Shown in pieces: positions 14,417 through 23,321 of a stretch of DNA of 55,573 bases. The stretch comes from a virus, in IMG/VR virus record IMGVR_UViG_3300018083_000009, positions 1-55,573 of that record; one strand, 5' to 3'. The notes beneath the pieces were generated by a model, which did not search any database, had not been told where the DNA came from, and saw nothing but the letters and a program-made list of their open reading frames with translations. Each line of letters opens with the position of its first letter. Within the stretch, counting starts at the first letter, position 1. The translations under genes and the position numbers were made by a program.

Positions 14417-14524
14417 ATTCCGAAATGGGAACGATATTGATTGACCAATAGCTGGCATTCACTATTCCGAAAACGGAACGATGTTTGACATAGCTATGGC
14501 GTATGATGGTTCCAGACGCGGAAC
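14417..14524. promoter_or_regulatory. Repeated TTCC/GGAA dyads, candidate operators
   Basis: A direct repeat ATTCCGAAA..GGAACGAT occurs at 14417-14435 and 14464-14482. Each contains an inverted TTCC...GGAA, perfect as TTCCG-AAAA-CGGAA at 14465-14478. A third dyad GTTCC-N6-GGAAC is at 14509-14524. Spacing of about 45 bases upstream of the rightward operon suits repressor or activator sites. Confidence 0.45.
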
Positions 14525-14588
14525 TGTGTTATCCATCCATAGAGTTGACCCTTTGCTCCTGGCGTTGGGACCAACGCTACCGCGATTC

Positions 14589-14594
14589 TATAAT
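14589..14594 (+). promoter_or_regulatory. Candidate -10 box for the rightward early operon
   Basis: A perfect TATAAT lies about 100 bases before the first rightward gene (14696). The expected -35 position has no good match, so an activator-dependent or extended promoter would be needed. Confidence 0.3.
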
Positions 14595-14695
14595 TTTTGC
14601 AAATATGCCGATTCAAGCTTGCGCCAATCCGCCAGGAGAGTAAGTTAGCTAGGCCGATGATTCGAATCGGTAACAAATCCCCATATAGGTAAGTT

Positions 14696-15502
14696 ATGTC
14701 AGATGACGTGCAAACTTTGCAACGGAGTCCGGATGATTCTGGCTCCGATGTGGCCGCAATGGAAAATGAAAACATTGCGGAGGAAACCACAAGAAAACGT
14801 CGCCGCTTCCGACCAGATGAAATCAGGCTCGCGAATAAATTCGTTTCACTCGCGGAACCGGGCACGCCAATTGAGTTTAGTGAACTCGAAACGGAACTGA
14901 AACGGGCTGTTTTACCTAACAGACAAACTCGTTTGGTTGACCGCGGAATCCTCGAAGTTGATTACGACGAGGAAACGGGATTGCTTAGGACGGTAACTGT
15001 TAATACCGAAATGCTTAAAGAGTATGAGTGGGATTTGATTCCGATTAAGGAACCAAAAGTTTCCGCTCGTGTAACGTTGAAAGGTGAACCACGGCAACGT
15101 AAACCGCGCAACATGCTTGCCGATCCGAAATATAAAATCAGCATGTTGGCGGAAAAGAATCCGAAACGTCCAGGCTCGCACTCGTGGTTTAATTGGGAAA
15201 ATTGTTATCACGATGGCGAATCAGTTCCGGATTACCTATCGCAAATGAATTATCCGCGTATGCTTATCACATCAAAAGGAACTTATTTTAACGGACCATC
15301 GACTCTGTTTATCGAACAAGATTTGAAGGCCGGTCATATTGGTATCTATGATTCAACGATGCCGACCACGCTAGATGATGGCAGCAAAAATCCTGCTATC
15401 TGGGTTAAGTTTGAAGACCTGAGTCGTATCATGGTTGACGACCCTGAGCCTGATGATGACGATCCCGAAAATGGCGAATCAGCCGAGACCCCAACAGAGT
15501 AA
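14696..15502 (+). CDS. Hypothetical acidic protein, first gene of the rightward early operon
   Basis: A 268-residue protein. The N-terminal 35 residues and C-terminal 25 residues are acidic and probably disordered (DDPEPDDDDPENGESAETPTE). Between them lies a basic patch (TRKRRRFRPDE) and a region that may form a winged helix (EIRLANKFVSLAEPGTPIEFSELETELKRAV). The second half has PGSHSWFNWENCYHDGE. First position in the operon suggests an early regulatory or host-takeover role, but no family is recognised. Confidence 0.65.
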   Translation: MSDDVQTLQRSPDDSGSDVAAMENENIAEETTRKRRRFRPDEIRLANKFVSLAEPGTPIEFSELETELKRAVLPNRQTRLVDRGILEVDYDEETGLLRTVTVNTEMLKEYEWDLIPIKEPKVSARVTLKGEPRQRKPRNMLADPKYKISMLAEKNPKRPGSHSWFNWENCYHDGESVPDYLSQMNYPRMLITSKGTYFNGPSTLFIEQDLKAGHIGIYDSTMPTTLDDGSKNPAIWVKFEDLSRIMVDDPEPDDDDPENGESAETPTE

Positions 15503-15644
15503 CAAAATCAGGGGCTTGACGGTACCCCGCCAGGAGCGCATGATTGGCTCCTGGCGGTTGACCGCCAGATTATGTTACGCAAACGGACAGATTATTAAAT
15601 TTAACAATCCGTCCGTTTTCGCAACGATAATGTGAGGAAAATCA
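15503..15644 (+). promoter_or_regulatory. Octamer hairpin and repeated rightward box
   Basis: This gap has an octamer inverted repeat (GCCAGGAG 15529-15536, CTCCTGGC 15548-15555). Next is TTAAATTTAA at 15595-15604, which begins a 33-base block whose 26 positions recur at 32417-32449 ahead of the terminase gene. AAACGGAC / GTCCGTTT arms (15581-15588 and 15611-15618) flank it. A phage-specific promoter or operator is a reasonable inference. Confidence 0.5.
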
Positions 15645-16910
15645 ATGACTTATGAGTTCCACCGCTATGCCAACATCTTTCCACTCATGCACGAGAACTC
15701 GAACGAGTTTCTCAACTTGAAAGATAGTCTAAAGCAAACCGGAATGATTGTTCCGGTGCTGTTATTTGGCGATAAGATTCTAGATGGTCGCAATCGTTAC
15801 CGATGCCATTTAGAAGATGAAACAATAGAGTTGAAAACAGAACAATTTAATGGCACCGACGAAGAAGCTTTAAATTATTCGTTGGCGTTGAATAACACAA
15901 GGCGGCACTTAGTAGAAGGTCAGCGGGCTTTAGCGGCAATCAGATTGTCAGAAGTTCAATCCGGAATGAAAACGATTGAAGGTCAAAAATGGGCGTCTGA
16001 AATATTTGGTGTAAGTCTGTCACTGGTTCGCATGGCGTTTGATATTACCAGATCGCATCATAGTGAAAAGAATCAATTACTTGAAATGATTGAATTAGAT
16101 GATATCGCAATTAGTGCGGCGCATAACATTCTAAAGAATTTACCGCCTGAGAAATGGGAACAGGCGGCGCTATCCGATAAGAATGCGAAACAATGGATCA
16201 AAGAAGTTAAGCGCAACGACAACGAACTTAAGTTTGCGAACAAAACAGTAGCGGCGAATCGGGCACTCGAAAACGATACGATGTTATATGGAGTTATTTA
16301 TATCGATCCACCATGGAGGTTCGAAGTTCGATCTGAGAATGGAATGGATCGCAGTGCTGAGAATCATTATCCAACCATGACTCTTGATGACATACGCGGA
16401 ATGAAAATTCCCGCTGCTGATGATTGTGTTATGTTCTTGTGGGCAACCGTGCCGCACTTAAATAACGCAATCGAAATATTGGAAGGTTGGGGCTTCACTT
16501 ATAAGTCAGCTTATTTCTGGCATAAAACGAAACCGGGCTTAGGGTATTGGTCCGCCAACACAATGGAAGTTTTGTTGCTAGGTGTGAAAGGTGAAATTCC
16601 TGCTCCACTACCGGAACAAAGAATGGATCAAGTCATTAAAGCAGAACAAGGTAAACACAGTGAGAAACCGGAGGTATTTGCCGATGGTATAACTAAGATG
16701 TTTCCTAACGTTGCTAAAGTAGATATGTTTGCACGTAAGCGGAGTCATAAGGGAGATAATTGGTATTACCATGGAAACGAAGTTGGAGAAGAGTCAGAGG
16801 AAACCACCGCAGAAACTAAAAATAGAAAACCCCGCAATGGTAACGGCAACGGAAGAAAGAAAGCCGCGGAAATCGAATCAAGCTCAGAACAAGAAGAAAC
16901 TCCCCAGTGA
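15645..16910 (+). CDS. ParB-like / MT-A70 adenine methyltransferase fusion
   Basis: A 421-residue protein with a GAGGAAAA site before ATG. Residues 5-110 resemble the ParB/Srx nuclease-like fold (FLNLKDSLKQTGMIVPVLLFG, LDGRNRYRCH). A helical linker with a ParB-like HTH follows. Residues about 215-385 form an MT-A70 class N6-adenine methyltransferase: DPPW catalytic motif at 219-222, HYPTMTLDDI, FLWATVPHL and KPEVFADGI. The basic, low-complexity C-terminal tail overlaps the next gene in another frame. Such fusions methylate DNA, probably at a sequence chosen with help of the ParB part. Likely use: protecting phage DNA from restriction or regulating genes. Confidence 0.85.
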   Translation: MTYEFHRYANIFPLMHENSNEFLNLKDSLKQTGMIVPVLLFGDKILDGRNRYRCHLEDETIELKTEQFNGTDEEALNYSLALNNTRRHLVEGQRALAAIRLSEVQSGMKTIEGQKWASEIFGVSLSLVRMAFDITRSHHSEKNQLLEMIELDDIAISAAHNILKNLPPEKWEQAALSDKNAKQWIKEVKRNDNELKFANKTVAANRALENDTMLYGVIYIDPPWRFEVRSENGMDRSAENHYPTMTLDDIRGMKIPAADDCVMFLWATVPHLNNAIEILEGWGFTYKSAYFWHKTKPGLGYWSANTMEVLLLGVKGEIPAPLPEQRMDQVIKAEQGKHSEKPEVFADGITKMFPNVAKVDMFARKRSHKGDNWYYHGNEVGEESEETTAETKNRKPRNGNGNGRKKAAEIESSSEQEETPQ

Positions 16911-17130
16911 CCTTACGAATGAGGAACGATGGTTATTGATGTTTCTTTATCCTAACGTATCGATTCAATGGGCGCGTGTATATGGTCCTTATGTTGATAA
17001 GATGTTTAAATATGGCTATATTGAATGGAAATATAAGGACGCTCGTGGTGCTTACTTCTCCACGATTCGATTGACTGATACAGGTAAAGAAAGATATGCA
17101 AAGGAAATGAAATATGAGGACGCAACTTAA
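16837..17130 (+). CDS. Small winged-helix-like protein
   Basis: About 97 residues. The basic N-terminus overlaps the methyltransferase tail in another frame. The core (NEERWLLMFLY, VDKMFKYGYIEWKYKD, STIRLTDTGKERY) has the helix-strand-LTDTG pattern of small winged-helix proteins. The start is uncertain: the ATG at 16837 is chosen but its Shine-Dalgarno is weak. It overlaps the polymerase start by 17 bases, indicating coupling. Confidence 0.6.
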   Translation: MVTATEERKPRKSNQAQNKKKLPSDLTNEERWLLMFLYPNVSIQWARVYGPYVDKMFKYGYIEWKYKDARGAYFSTIRLTDTGKERYAKEMKYEDAT

Positions 17131-19903
17131 GTGCCGTACCGAATACTCATTTCGTAATGCATACGGACCAATTGAATTAGTCTGTGATAGACTGCAACAA
17201 ACTGGTTGTCGAACCGCTGCTATCACAGATCGCAATTCAACGTTTGGTCATATCAACTGGTCAAAACATTGTAGGGTAAAAGGCATCAAACCAATCTTTG
17301 GTGTTGAACTGGCGTTCACTGACGATATAACATCAACTGCGAAACGACAAAATCTTTACTATATGAGTCTCCTGGCCAGGAGCAATGCTGGTTTGCGTGA
17401 AATTTATAGTTGTGTTGAAGAAGCAACTATAAACTTTCATCGCGTGCCACGACTCCCATTTAATAAGCTTGACGATCTTTCCTCAGATGTAATCATTTTA
17501 TCGGGCAACTCTGGTATCGGTATCTACAATAACCAGTTACCCAAACGAGTTATCATTGAACACCATCCAGCAACGAATCAAGCATTGATGGATAACGGTG
17601 ATTATAGTAGCGTTCCGGTATCAGATAACTATATGATCACACCAGACAATCGTGATGTATACGAAATACTAATGGGACGTAATGCATTCAATCGACCAAG
17701 TCCGATGCATATACTTACGAAAGAGGAACTGTTAATCCATTGTCCGCTAGCGGATTTTTCTTCATTGCAAATCATAGCGGAAGAGTGCAATGCTACAATC
17801 GAACAGGCAACAAACATCAAGACGTATCAGCAACAATCGTTGCTTGAAATGTGTGTTGAAGGTTCGAAACGAAGACGTATTCCGCTTATCGGAGACTACT
17901 TGTCACGATTGCATTATGAGTTAGGACTCATAAATAGCAAGGGTTATACCGACTATTTTGTTGTCATATCGGATATGGTTGTTTATGCAAAACAACATAT
18001 GTTGGTGGGGCCTGCTCGTGGCAGCTCTTGCGGTAGTCTTGTTTGTTACTTACTTGGCATCACTGATATTGATCCGATTCCGCATGGGTTAATTTTTGAA
18101 CGATTTATTGATGTAACGAGATACGATCTACCGGATATCGATATCGACTTCGCTGATAACAAACGCGAAATGGTTTTTGAATATTTAGAAGATAAATACG
18201 GTAGCGATAAGGTTGCAAGACTCGGGACTATATCACGGCATAAAGCACGTTCCGCAATCGGATTGACTGCTAAGGCACTCGGCATTCCAGATATAGAATC
18301 GGCACAAATCGCCGATATTGTTATCAAACGCAACGATGGTGATGAACGCTCAGACTATTGCGTTCTCGATACGTTTAGAGATACTGAAGCCGGTCAACAT
18401 TTCATTACGAAATATCCTAACATGATTCTGGCAGCGAAACTAGAAGCGCACGCTAACCATAGTTCAAGACATGCCGCCGGTGTTATTATTACCAATGATC
18501 CGATTAATCATTACATCGCACGTGATGCGAAAACCAACGCAGCACAAATAGATAAATACGATGCTGAAAAGATCAACTTAATGAAAGTTGATTTACTAGG
18601 TCTGCGGTGTTTAACTATTATAGCGGACTGTTTAGAAAGTATCGGGTGGAACTATGACCAACTCCTGGCGCATCCACTTGATGACGATGTAGCATTTAAG
18701 TTATTACGCAATAAACATTTCTGCGGTATATTTCAATTCGAAGGTCAAACATTACAGAACTTAACTCGCAACGTGCAGGTCGATCAGTTCACCGATATCG
18801 TTGCGTTAACAGCACTAGCAAGACCTGGACCATTGGTATCAGGATCGGCGCATGAGTGGTGCGCCAGGAGAATGAATCGCAAGCCGTTTGAATTGTTGCA
18901 TTCTATGATGGAGTCAATTACAAACGAAACGCATGGACTCATTATCTTTCAAGAACAAATGCTAAGGATCATTCGTGAAATAGGTGGAATGAATTGGGAA
19001 GATACAACTGCGTTACGAAAAGGAATGAGCAAGTCACTAGGGCTTGAATATTTCGAACGCTATTGGGAACGATTCTGTGAAGGTGCCGCCAAAAATGGAA
19101 TCAGTAATGTAACGGCGCGTTCCATTTGGGAAACAGTAAACAGCGCCGGTGGTTATGCATTCAACAAGAGTCATTCCGTTGCATATGCGATGTTAAGTTA
19201 TTGGTGTTGTGTATTGAAATCGCACTTCCCACTTGATTTCGCAATCGCAACGCTAAAGAACGTTGACGATCCGATGCATATAAAGCAATACTTGCGCGAA
19301 CTTGACCGCATGGGATTCAAGTTTAAGACGTATGACATGAAACTAAGTGAAAAAAATTGGAGTGTGCAGAACAATGTGATTATCGGTGGACTTATGAATG
19401 TTAAGGGAATCGGACCTAAGATGTCCGACAACATTATTGCTAAAAGAGATCGAGGAGAATCGTTAACCGATGCACAAGTAAAACGGTTAACGGAAGGTTC
19501 AACACCATATGATGACGTCTTTGAATCTCGAACTAAGTTTGCCGACCTGTTTGCTAATCCAAGTAAATACGGAATCGATTCTAAGTTGTGGAACTTAGTC
19601 GATATACCGGACGTGGAAGGATTTTATGTTTTCATTGCTAAGGTCAACGACTGGAAAGTTCGTTCCGCAAATGAAATGCAATATCTTATCAAAAGAAACC
19701 ATATACGAGTGCCGAATGATCGTTGGTTGAACTTGACCCTGGAAGATGATTCGGATATCATGTCGGGCACAGTTAACCGTGACAACTTTAATCGTTTCGG
19801 TCTACCACTTACGAAACGAAGTGCGTCTGACTGGTATTTGTTTAAAGGTTATATGCGAGGAACGAACCGGCGTATGTATATCGAAAAATGGAAATCCTTA
19901 TAA
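17114..19903 (+). CDS. dnaE: DNA polymerase III alpha-like (family C) replicative polymerase
   Basis: A 929-residue family C polymerase. Residues 1-75 are a PHP domain (LKCRTEYSFRNAYG, TAAITDRNSTFGHINW, GIKPIFGVELAF) in which the usual His metal ligands are replaced, so it should be inactive. The palm has the catalytic PDIDIDF at about 338-344 and GPARGSSCGS before it; SHSVAYAMLSYW lies near 685. A helix-hairpin-helix (VKGIGPKMSDNI) follows near 765. Cellular DnaE is about 1160 residues; this copy lacks most of the C-terminal OB-fold and tau-binding region. AAAGGAAATGAAAT gives the start. It replicates the phage genome. Confidence 0.9.
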   Translation: MRTQLKCRTEYSFRNAYGPIELVCDRLQQTGCRTAAITDRNSTFGHINWSKHCRVKGIKPIFGVELAFTDDITSTAKRQNLYYMSLLARSNAGLREIYSCVEEATINFHRVPRLPFNKLDDLSSDVIILSGNSGIGIYNNQLPKRVIIEHHPATNQALMDNGDYSSVPVSDNYMITPDNRDVYEILMGRNAFNRPSPMHILTKEELLIHCPLADFSSLQIIAEECNATIEQATNIKTYQQQSLLEMCVEGSKRRRIPLIGDYLSRLHYELGLINSKGYTDYFVVISDMVVYAKQHMLVGPARGSSCGSLVCYLLGITDIDPIPHGLIFERFIDVTRYDLPDIDIDFADNKREMVFEYLEDKYGSDKVARLGTISRHKARSAIGLTAKALGIPDIESAQIADIVIKRNDGDERSDYCVLDTFRDTEAGQHFITKYPNMILAAKLEAHANHSSRHAAGVIITNDPINHYIARDAKTNAAQIDKYDAEKINLMKVDLLGLRCLTIIADCLESIGWNYDQLLAHPLDDDVAFKLLRNKHFCGIFQFEGQTLQNLTRNVQVDQFTDIVALTALARPGPLVSGSAHEWCARRMNRKPFELLHSMMESITNETHGLIIFQEQMLRIIREIGGMNWEDTTALRKGMSKSLGLEYFERYWERFCEGAAKNGISNVTARSIWETVNSAGGYAFNKSHSVAYAMLSYWCCVLKSHFPLDFAIATLKNVDDPMHIKQYLRELDRMGFKFKTYDMKLSEKNWSVQNNVIIGGLMNVKGIGPKMSDNIIAKRDRGESLTDAQVKRLTEGSTPYDDVFESRTKFADLFANPSKYGIDSKLWNLVDIPDVEGFYVFIAKVNDWKVRSANEMQYLIKRNHIRVPNDRWLNLTLEDDSDIMSGTVNRDNFNRFGLPLTKRSASDWYLFKGYMRGTNRRMYIEKWKSL

Positions 19904-19959
19904 ATGCCAGAAAAATTTTTGTGGCACCCGTAAAATGTTACGATAGAGGAATAATTAAT

Positions 19960-20235
19960 ATGACAAGGAACGAGAAGTTAAGTTCGGTATTTAAGCACAT
20001 ATGGGATGCATTTCTTGATGGAACGGATTTAGATCAATTTGATTTGCAAACTATAATTGAACAGTGCGAACTAGCAACATGGAGGGAGGCAACAGAAAAT
20101 GATGTAACACTATCGCAAAGTGATCTAGAAGAGGGAGATATGATCCTATGCCTTAATGAAGATGGAAAGAAATCGATTCGTATCGCACACTTAACTAAGT
20201 TGAAAGCTAGTGCATGTTCAATGAACAAGAAATGA
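19960..20235 (+). CDS. Hypothetical acidic protein
   Basis: A 91-residue protein (MTRNEKLSSVFKHIWDAFLDG...). The ATG at 19960 has AGAGGA nine bases upstream and is preferred over an upstream in-frame Met overlapping the polymerase stop. Its end overlaps the next gene by 22 bases. No family recognised. Confidence 0.6.
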   Translation: MTRNEKLSSVFKHIWDAFLDGTDLDQFDLQTIIEQCELATWREATENDVTLSQSDLEEGDMILCLNEDGKKSIRIAHLTKLKASACSMNKK

Positions 20236-20585
20236 AATTCTTACGACTGGCACTTGATCCCGGCGCGCATGAAGGCGAAATTGATAATGCGATGGCGAAG
20301 CTAATTCAATCGTTACGAGTGAGACTAGCCAAGCCGGAAGATTTCGAAAGTGCAAAGTTTACTCCTGGCAAGGAAACTCCACGCCAGGAGCAAGCGAAAC
20401 AAACCAGTGGTGTTGATTGGGGTTCAACAACGTTTAATTTCGGCAAGATGAAAGGGAAACCAATACGAGATGCCGATCCCGGTTATTTGATGTGGTGTCG
20501 CGATTGGATTCGTTCTGGTGACGAAGACCTGGAAACTCGTTACGGAAACATAGCAAAGGCAATCGATAAATTCTTAGGAGAATGA
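20214..20585 (+). CDS. DUF2786-like / ExoX C-terminal-like (DUF3820) protein
   Basis: A 123-residue protein. The N-terminus (KFLRLALDPGAHEGEIDNAMAKLIQSLR) matches the pattern of DUF2786, found in phage recombination-associated proteins. Residues 75-100 (FNFGKMKGKPIRDADPGYLMWCRDW) match the FGKxKGKxIxEVPxxYLxW motif shared by DUF3820 and the C-terminal domain of exodeoxyribonuclease X. It lies just before a helicase gene, so a DNA-repair role is likely. An octamer inverted repeat (20362-20390) is inside the gene. Confidence 0.7.
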   Translation: MFNEQEMKFLRLALDPGAHEGEIDNAMAKLIQSLRVRLAKPEDFESAKFTPGKETPRQEQAKQTSGVDWGSTTFNFGKMKGKPIRDADPGYLMWCRDWIRSGDEDLETRYGNIAKAIDKFLGE

Positions 20586-20586
20586 A

Positions 20587-22035
20587 ATGCTAGAGAAAAC
20601 AGAGCTTATCTACACAACAGAACCGTATCAACATCAAAAGGAAGCACTCGAAGCCGCGTGGGATTTACCAGGGTTCGCTTACTTTCTAGAACAAGGAACC
20701 GGTAAATCAAAGATAGTTGTCGATGAAACGGTTAATCTTATCGAACGCGATATGATTAACTGCGTGGTCATTCTGGCACCGAACTTAGTTCACGTTAACT
20801 GGAAGGAACAATTCGAAACGCATGGTCCGAAGGACTGGAGCCTTTGGGCTATTCAAGTTTACAAAGCGCAACCAAACGATACTAAGAAGTTGCAACAGGA
20901 ACAACATACGCGGGAGATACTTCAATCCGGTCGCGTATTGGTTTTCTTGATGAACATCGAGTCACTCAGTCACGAGTATGCAACGAACTATTTGTTGCGA
21001 GTGTTACGAGCGAGTCGTAGAACTTATATGTGCATCGATGAGTCGCATAAGATCAAGACGCCAGGAGCAAAGAGAACAAAAGCCGCTATTAAACTTGGTG
21101 AACTCGCAAAGTATCGTCGTATCACTACCGGAACAGAAGCGGAAGAAGGTATACATAATTTATATTCTCAGATGAAATTTCTTGATTGGAGAATCATAGG
21201 CTACAGATTTTATACTCCATTTCGTAATATGTATTGCGTCATGGGTGGTTTCGAATCTCGACAAATCATTTCATATCAGAATCAAGATCAACTCGCGCAA
21301 AAGATCGCACCATATATATATCAGAAACGTAAGAAAGACTGCCTTGATCTACCAGAGAAATTATACATAAACCATCGTATTGAAATGACTCCGGAACAAG
21401 AGAAACTATATGACTCTTTAGAAGAAGAGTTACTGACCGAAATTGAAGAAGGAATTGTTATAGATACGACTCAAGTTTTGGCGCGAATGATTAAGTTGCA
21501 AGAGGTATTATGTGGTCATCTTCATTACGAAGGTAAAGTGAAAACAATTCCAAGTAACCGGGCTAAATATGTTTCTGAACTGGTGCAAGAGGATAACAAA
21601 ACTGTGGTGTTCTGCCGTTTTGTTATGGATGTAGAATTAGTCGTTTCGCAGTTAGCTATTGATGGCATCCGAGCAATTAGTATCACTGGCGAAACGGATA
21701 ACCGAATGGACTTGATCAACTCCTGGCGAAAAGACTCCGACCTGCGTGCGTTAGTGATGACTACCGCAACCGGTGGAACGGGCTTGACTCTCAATGAAGC
21801 CCATAATACGATCTTCTATAGCAACTCGTATAGCTCGACTGACAGGTTGCAAGCGGAAGACCGTAACCATCGAATCGGTCAATCCGAAAAGGTAACGTAT
21901 CACGATATAACAGTGAAAGGGAAAATCGACTCTATCATACTGAAATCGTTACGAAGTAAAGTTAACCTCGCGACCAAATTTCGTGAGGCAATCGAAATGA
22001 ACAAACTTAAAGAGATGCTAAGTGAGGACGAATAA
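20587..22035 (+). CDS. SNF2-like DEAD/H-box helicase
   Basis: A 482-residue superfamily 2 helicase. Walker A variant EQGTGKS at about residues 35-41, motif II CIDESHK near 150, a TGTEAEEG motif III near 180, and motif VI QAEDRNHRIGQ near 421, with the Q-x-x-R-x-x-R-x-G-Q form typical of SNF2 proteins. GGAG lies seven bases before ATG. It overlaps the next gene at ATAATGG. Phage SNF2-like helicases are thought to act in replication or recombination. Confidence 0.85.
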   Translation: MLEKTELIYTTEPYQHQKEALEAAWDLPGFAYFLEQGTGKSKIVVDETVNLIERDMINCVVILAPNLVHVNWKEQFETHGPKDWSLWAIQVYKAQPNDTKKLQQEQHTREILQSGRVLVFLMNIESLSHEYATNYLLRVLRASRRTYMCIDESHKIKTPGAKRTKAAIKLGELAKYRRITTGTEAEEGIHNLYSQMKFLDWRIIGYRFYTPFRNMYCVMGGFESRQIISYQNQDQLAQKIAPYIYQKRKKDCLDLPEKLYINHRIEMTPEQEKLYDSLEEELLTEIEEGIVIDTTQVLARMIKLQEVLCGHLHYEGKVKTIPSNRAKYVSELVQEDNKTVVFCRFVMDVELVVSQLAIDGIRAISITGETDNRMDLINSWRKDSDLRALVMTTATGGTGLTLNEAHNTIFYSNSYSSTDRLQAEDRNHRIGQSEKVTYHDITVKGKIDSIILKSLRSKVNLATKFREAIEMNKLKEMLSEDE

Positions 22036-22235
22036 TGGAAATGCAATGGTTCCATAATGCGCTTCGCATTATGATGAGCATCGATCGTCACGAGTTAGAA
22101 ACTAGTGGCATCACTCTGAGAAACGCAGAATGGTATAGCTTCAGATCGAATCCGTATGTCTGGTTCATTCGAGCCAATGATAATGATGCCGCTAAGATAT
22201 GGCAAATAATCGTTAACAGACAGCAAGGAAAGTAA
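22035..22235 (+). CDS. Hypothetical small protein
   Basis: A 66-residue protein (MEMQWFHNALRIMMSIDRHELET...). Its start overlaps the helicase stop by one base and its stop touches the next ATG. Aromatic-rich strands (AEWYSFRSNPYVWFIRAND) suggest a small alpha/beta fold. Family not recognised. Confidence 0.6.
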   Translation: MEMQWFHNALRIMMSIDRHELETSGITLRNAEWYSFRSNPYVWFIRANDNDAAKIWQIIVNRQQGK

Positions 22236-22397
22236 ATGACAGAACAAGTCATAACATATGGCATCCAATTGGTGCGAGTCCGTGATGATGTTGTAGAGAG
22301 AATAATCACCGTCAATGGTTACGGACTCTTTACAGAAGCACTCGATGACATACTAGAAATGGCAGAAAAGGAAAAGTTCGATGTCACAACAAAATGA
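22236..22397 (+). CDS. Hypothetical small protein
   Basis: A 53-residue frame directly after the previous stop, with CAAGGAAAGTAA as ribosome-binding site. Sequence MTEQVITYGIQLVRVRDD, then a C-terminal helix EALDDILEMAEKEKF. It overlaps the next gene by 17 bases. Its snug packing supports a real gene; function unknown. Confidence 0.6.
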   Translation: MTEQVITYGIQLVRVRDDVVERIITVNGYGLFTEALDDILEMAEKEKFDVTTK

Positions 22398-22929
22398 CCA
22401 GTTCATCGATACCACAGAAGAACAAGTTGATCTTAATTCGATTTCCAAACTTGGTATTGATTACGTTATGGCTCGTAACGAAATCATCAAACTTAAAAAC
22501 GAGCTTGAACGCCAGGAGAAACAGTTCAAACATCTTTCGGAAGTAGTCATTCCTGAAACGCTACAAAAAGCCAATATGCGGTCATTTAGTTTAACCAATG
22601 GTTTTAAGCTTGAAGTGAAACCATTTGTTGTGGTTACACTTCCAAAAGAGAATGCGGATATCGCAGACCAGTGGCTTGACGAAAACGGCCATTCCGGGAT
22701 GGTTAAACACCACTTAGATATTCACATTCCAAAAGGAACTTCACAGAAAGACATTGAAGATTTGAAACAAGTTCTTGACGGTTTAGTGTTTGAGTATTCC
22801 GACAATAAAACGATACACTATCAAACGCTCGCCCGTTGGGGTCGTGAAATGACTGAAGAAAATGAAACGATTCCAGAAGATATCTTTAAAGTGTTTAAGG
22901 GATTCAAAACCGAAATCAAAGGTGGATGA
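22381..22929 (+). CDS. Conserved-type phage protein with coiled coil
   Basis: A 182-residue protein. An N-terminal coiled coil (YVMARNEIIKLKNELERQEKQFKHL, residues 30-58) is followed by an alpha/beta domain (KLEVKPFVVVTLPKENADIADQWLDENGHSGMVKHHL). Similar proteins sit beside single-strand-binding genes in other lytic phages, from general knowledge; I cannot name the family. It probably works in DNA metabolism. Confidence 0.6.
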   Translation: MSQQNDQFIDTTEEQVDLNSISKLGIDYVMARNEIIKLKNELERQEKQFKHLSEVVIPETLQKANMRSFSLTNGFKLEVKPFVVVTLPKENADIADQWLDENGHSGMVKHHLDIHIPKGTSQKDIEDLKQVLDGLVFEYSDNKTIHYQTLARWGREMTEENETIPEDIFKVFKGFKTEIKGG

Positions 22930-22930
22930 T

Positions 22931-23224
22931 ATGGAACAAGATAAAGTCGATGCAACAGTAAAAGAACTTGTCGATCAAGGACTCTTGATCGAAGCTGGTT
23001 GGCAAAGTTTAAAGTTAATATCAGTAGCGGATAATGCGCCACAGATACAAATAGACGAAATGCGTAATGCATTCTTTGCAGGCGCACAACATCTTTTCGC
23101 TTCCCTTATGGGGATACTTGATCCGGAAGCGGAAGTAACCGACAACGACATGAAGAGAATGGACAGCATTGCTGGTGAACTACAAAACTTCTATAATGAA
23201 TACGTCACAAGAAATTTAGGATAA
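22931..23224 (+). CDS. Hypothetical protein
   Basis: A 97-residue, largely helical protein. Residues 35-80 (APQIQIDEMRNAFFAGAQHLFASLMGILDP and TDNDMKRMDSI) resemble a short conserved segment found in phage proteins of unknown role. The ATG at 22931 follows the previous stop by one base. Function unknown. Confidence 0.6.
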   Translation: MEQDKVDATVKELVDQGLLIEAGWQSLKLISVADNAPQIQIDEMRNAFFAGAQHLFASLMGILDPEAEVTDNDMKRMDSIAGELQNFYNEYVTRNLG

Positions 23225-23225
23225 A

Positions 23226-23321
23226 ATGAAAATGATATTCATTACGGGTCCGCCGAAAAATTTATACCAGATTCTGAGAGTGTTAGAAATACTAACTATG
23301 AAAGATAAGTTACATGTCTGA
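23226..23321 (+). CDS. Possible tiny protein
   Basis: A 31-residue frame (MKMIFITGPPKNLYQI...) that exactly fills the gap between two genes, with AGGATAAA before ATG and an 8-base overlap with the next start. It could be a real micro-protein or only a translational bridge. Confidence 0.35.
   Translation: MKMIFITGPPKNLYQILRVLEILTMKDKLHV

Larger units (their letters stand above)
13250..14695. other. Large noncoding control region
   Basis: About 1.45 kb between the divergent leftward and rightward operons, with no convincing gene; the short open frames at 13300-13482 and 14064-14255 run through palindromes and lack ribosome-binding sites. It holds a densely self-complementary stretch (13320-13860), an AT-rich stretch with two ATT(T)ACAAGGG repeats (13903, 13961), a 16-bp inverted repeat (14022-14073), a GC-rich palindrome cluster (14100-14258), an 11-bp tandem repeat (14292-14353), repeated TTCC/GGAA dyads (14417-14524) and a TATAAT (14589-14594). 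It probably contains promoters, operators and a replication origin. Confidence 0.65.

Noticed and set aside
13250-14695. tRNA genes
   Set aside because: Although GGTTC- and TTCGAA-like words occur, no cloverleaf with acceptor, anticodon and T arms could be assembled.
16729-16836. Longer N-terminus for the winged-helix-like gene
   Set aside because: It would overlap the methyltransferase by about 180 bases in a basic low-complexity stretch without a ribosome-binding site.
15645-16910. ParB partition protein indicating a plasmid-like prophage
   Set aside because: The ParB-like part is fused to an MT-A70 methyltransferase, no ParA is present, and such fusions are common in lytic phages.
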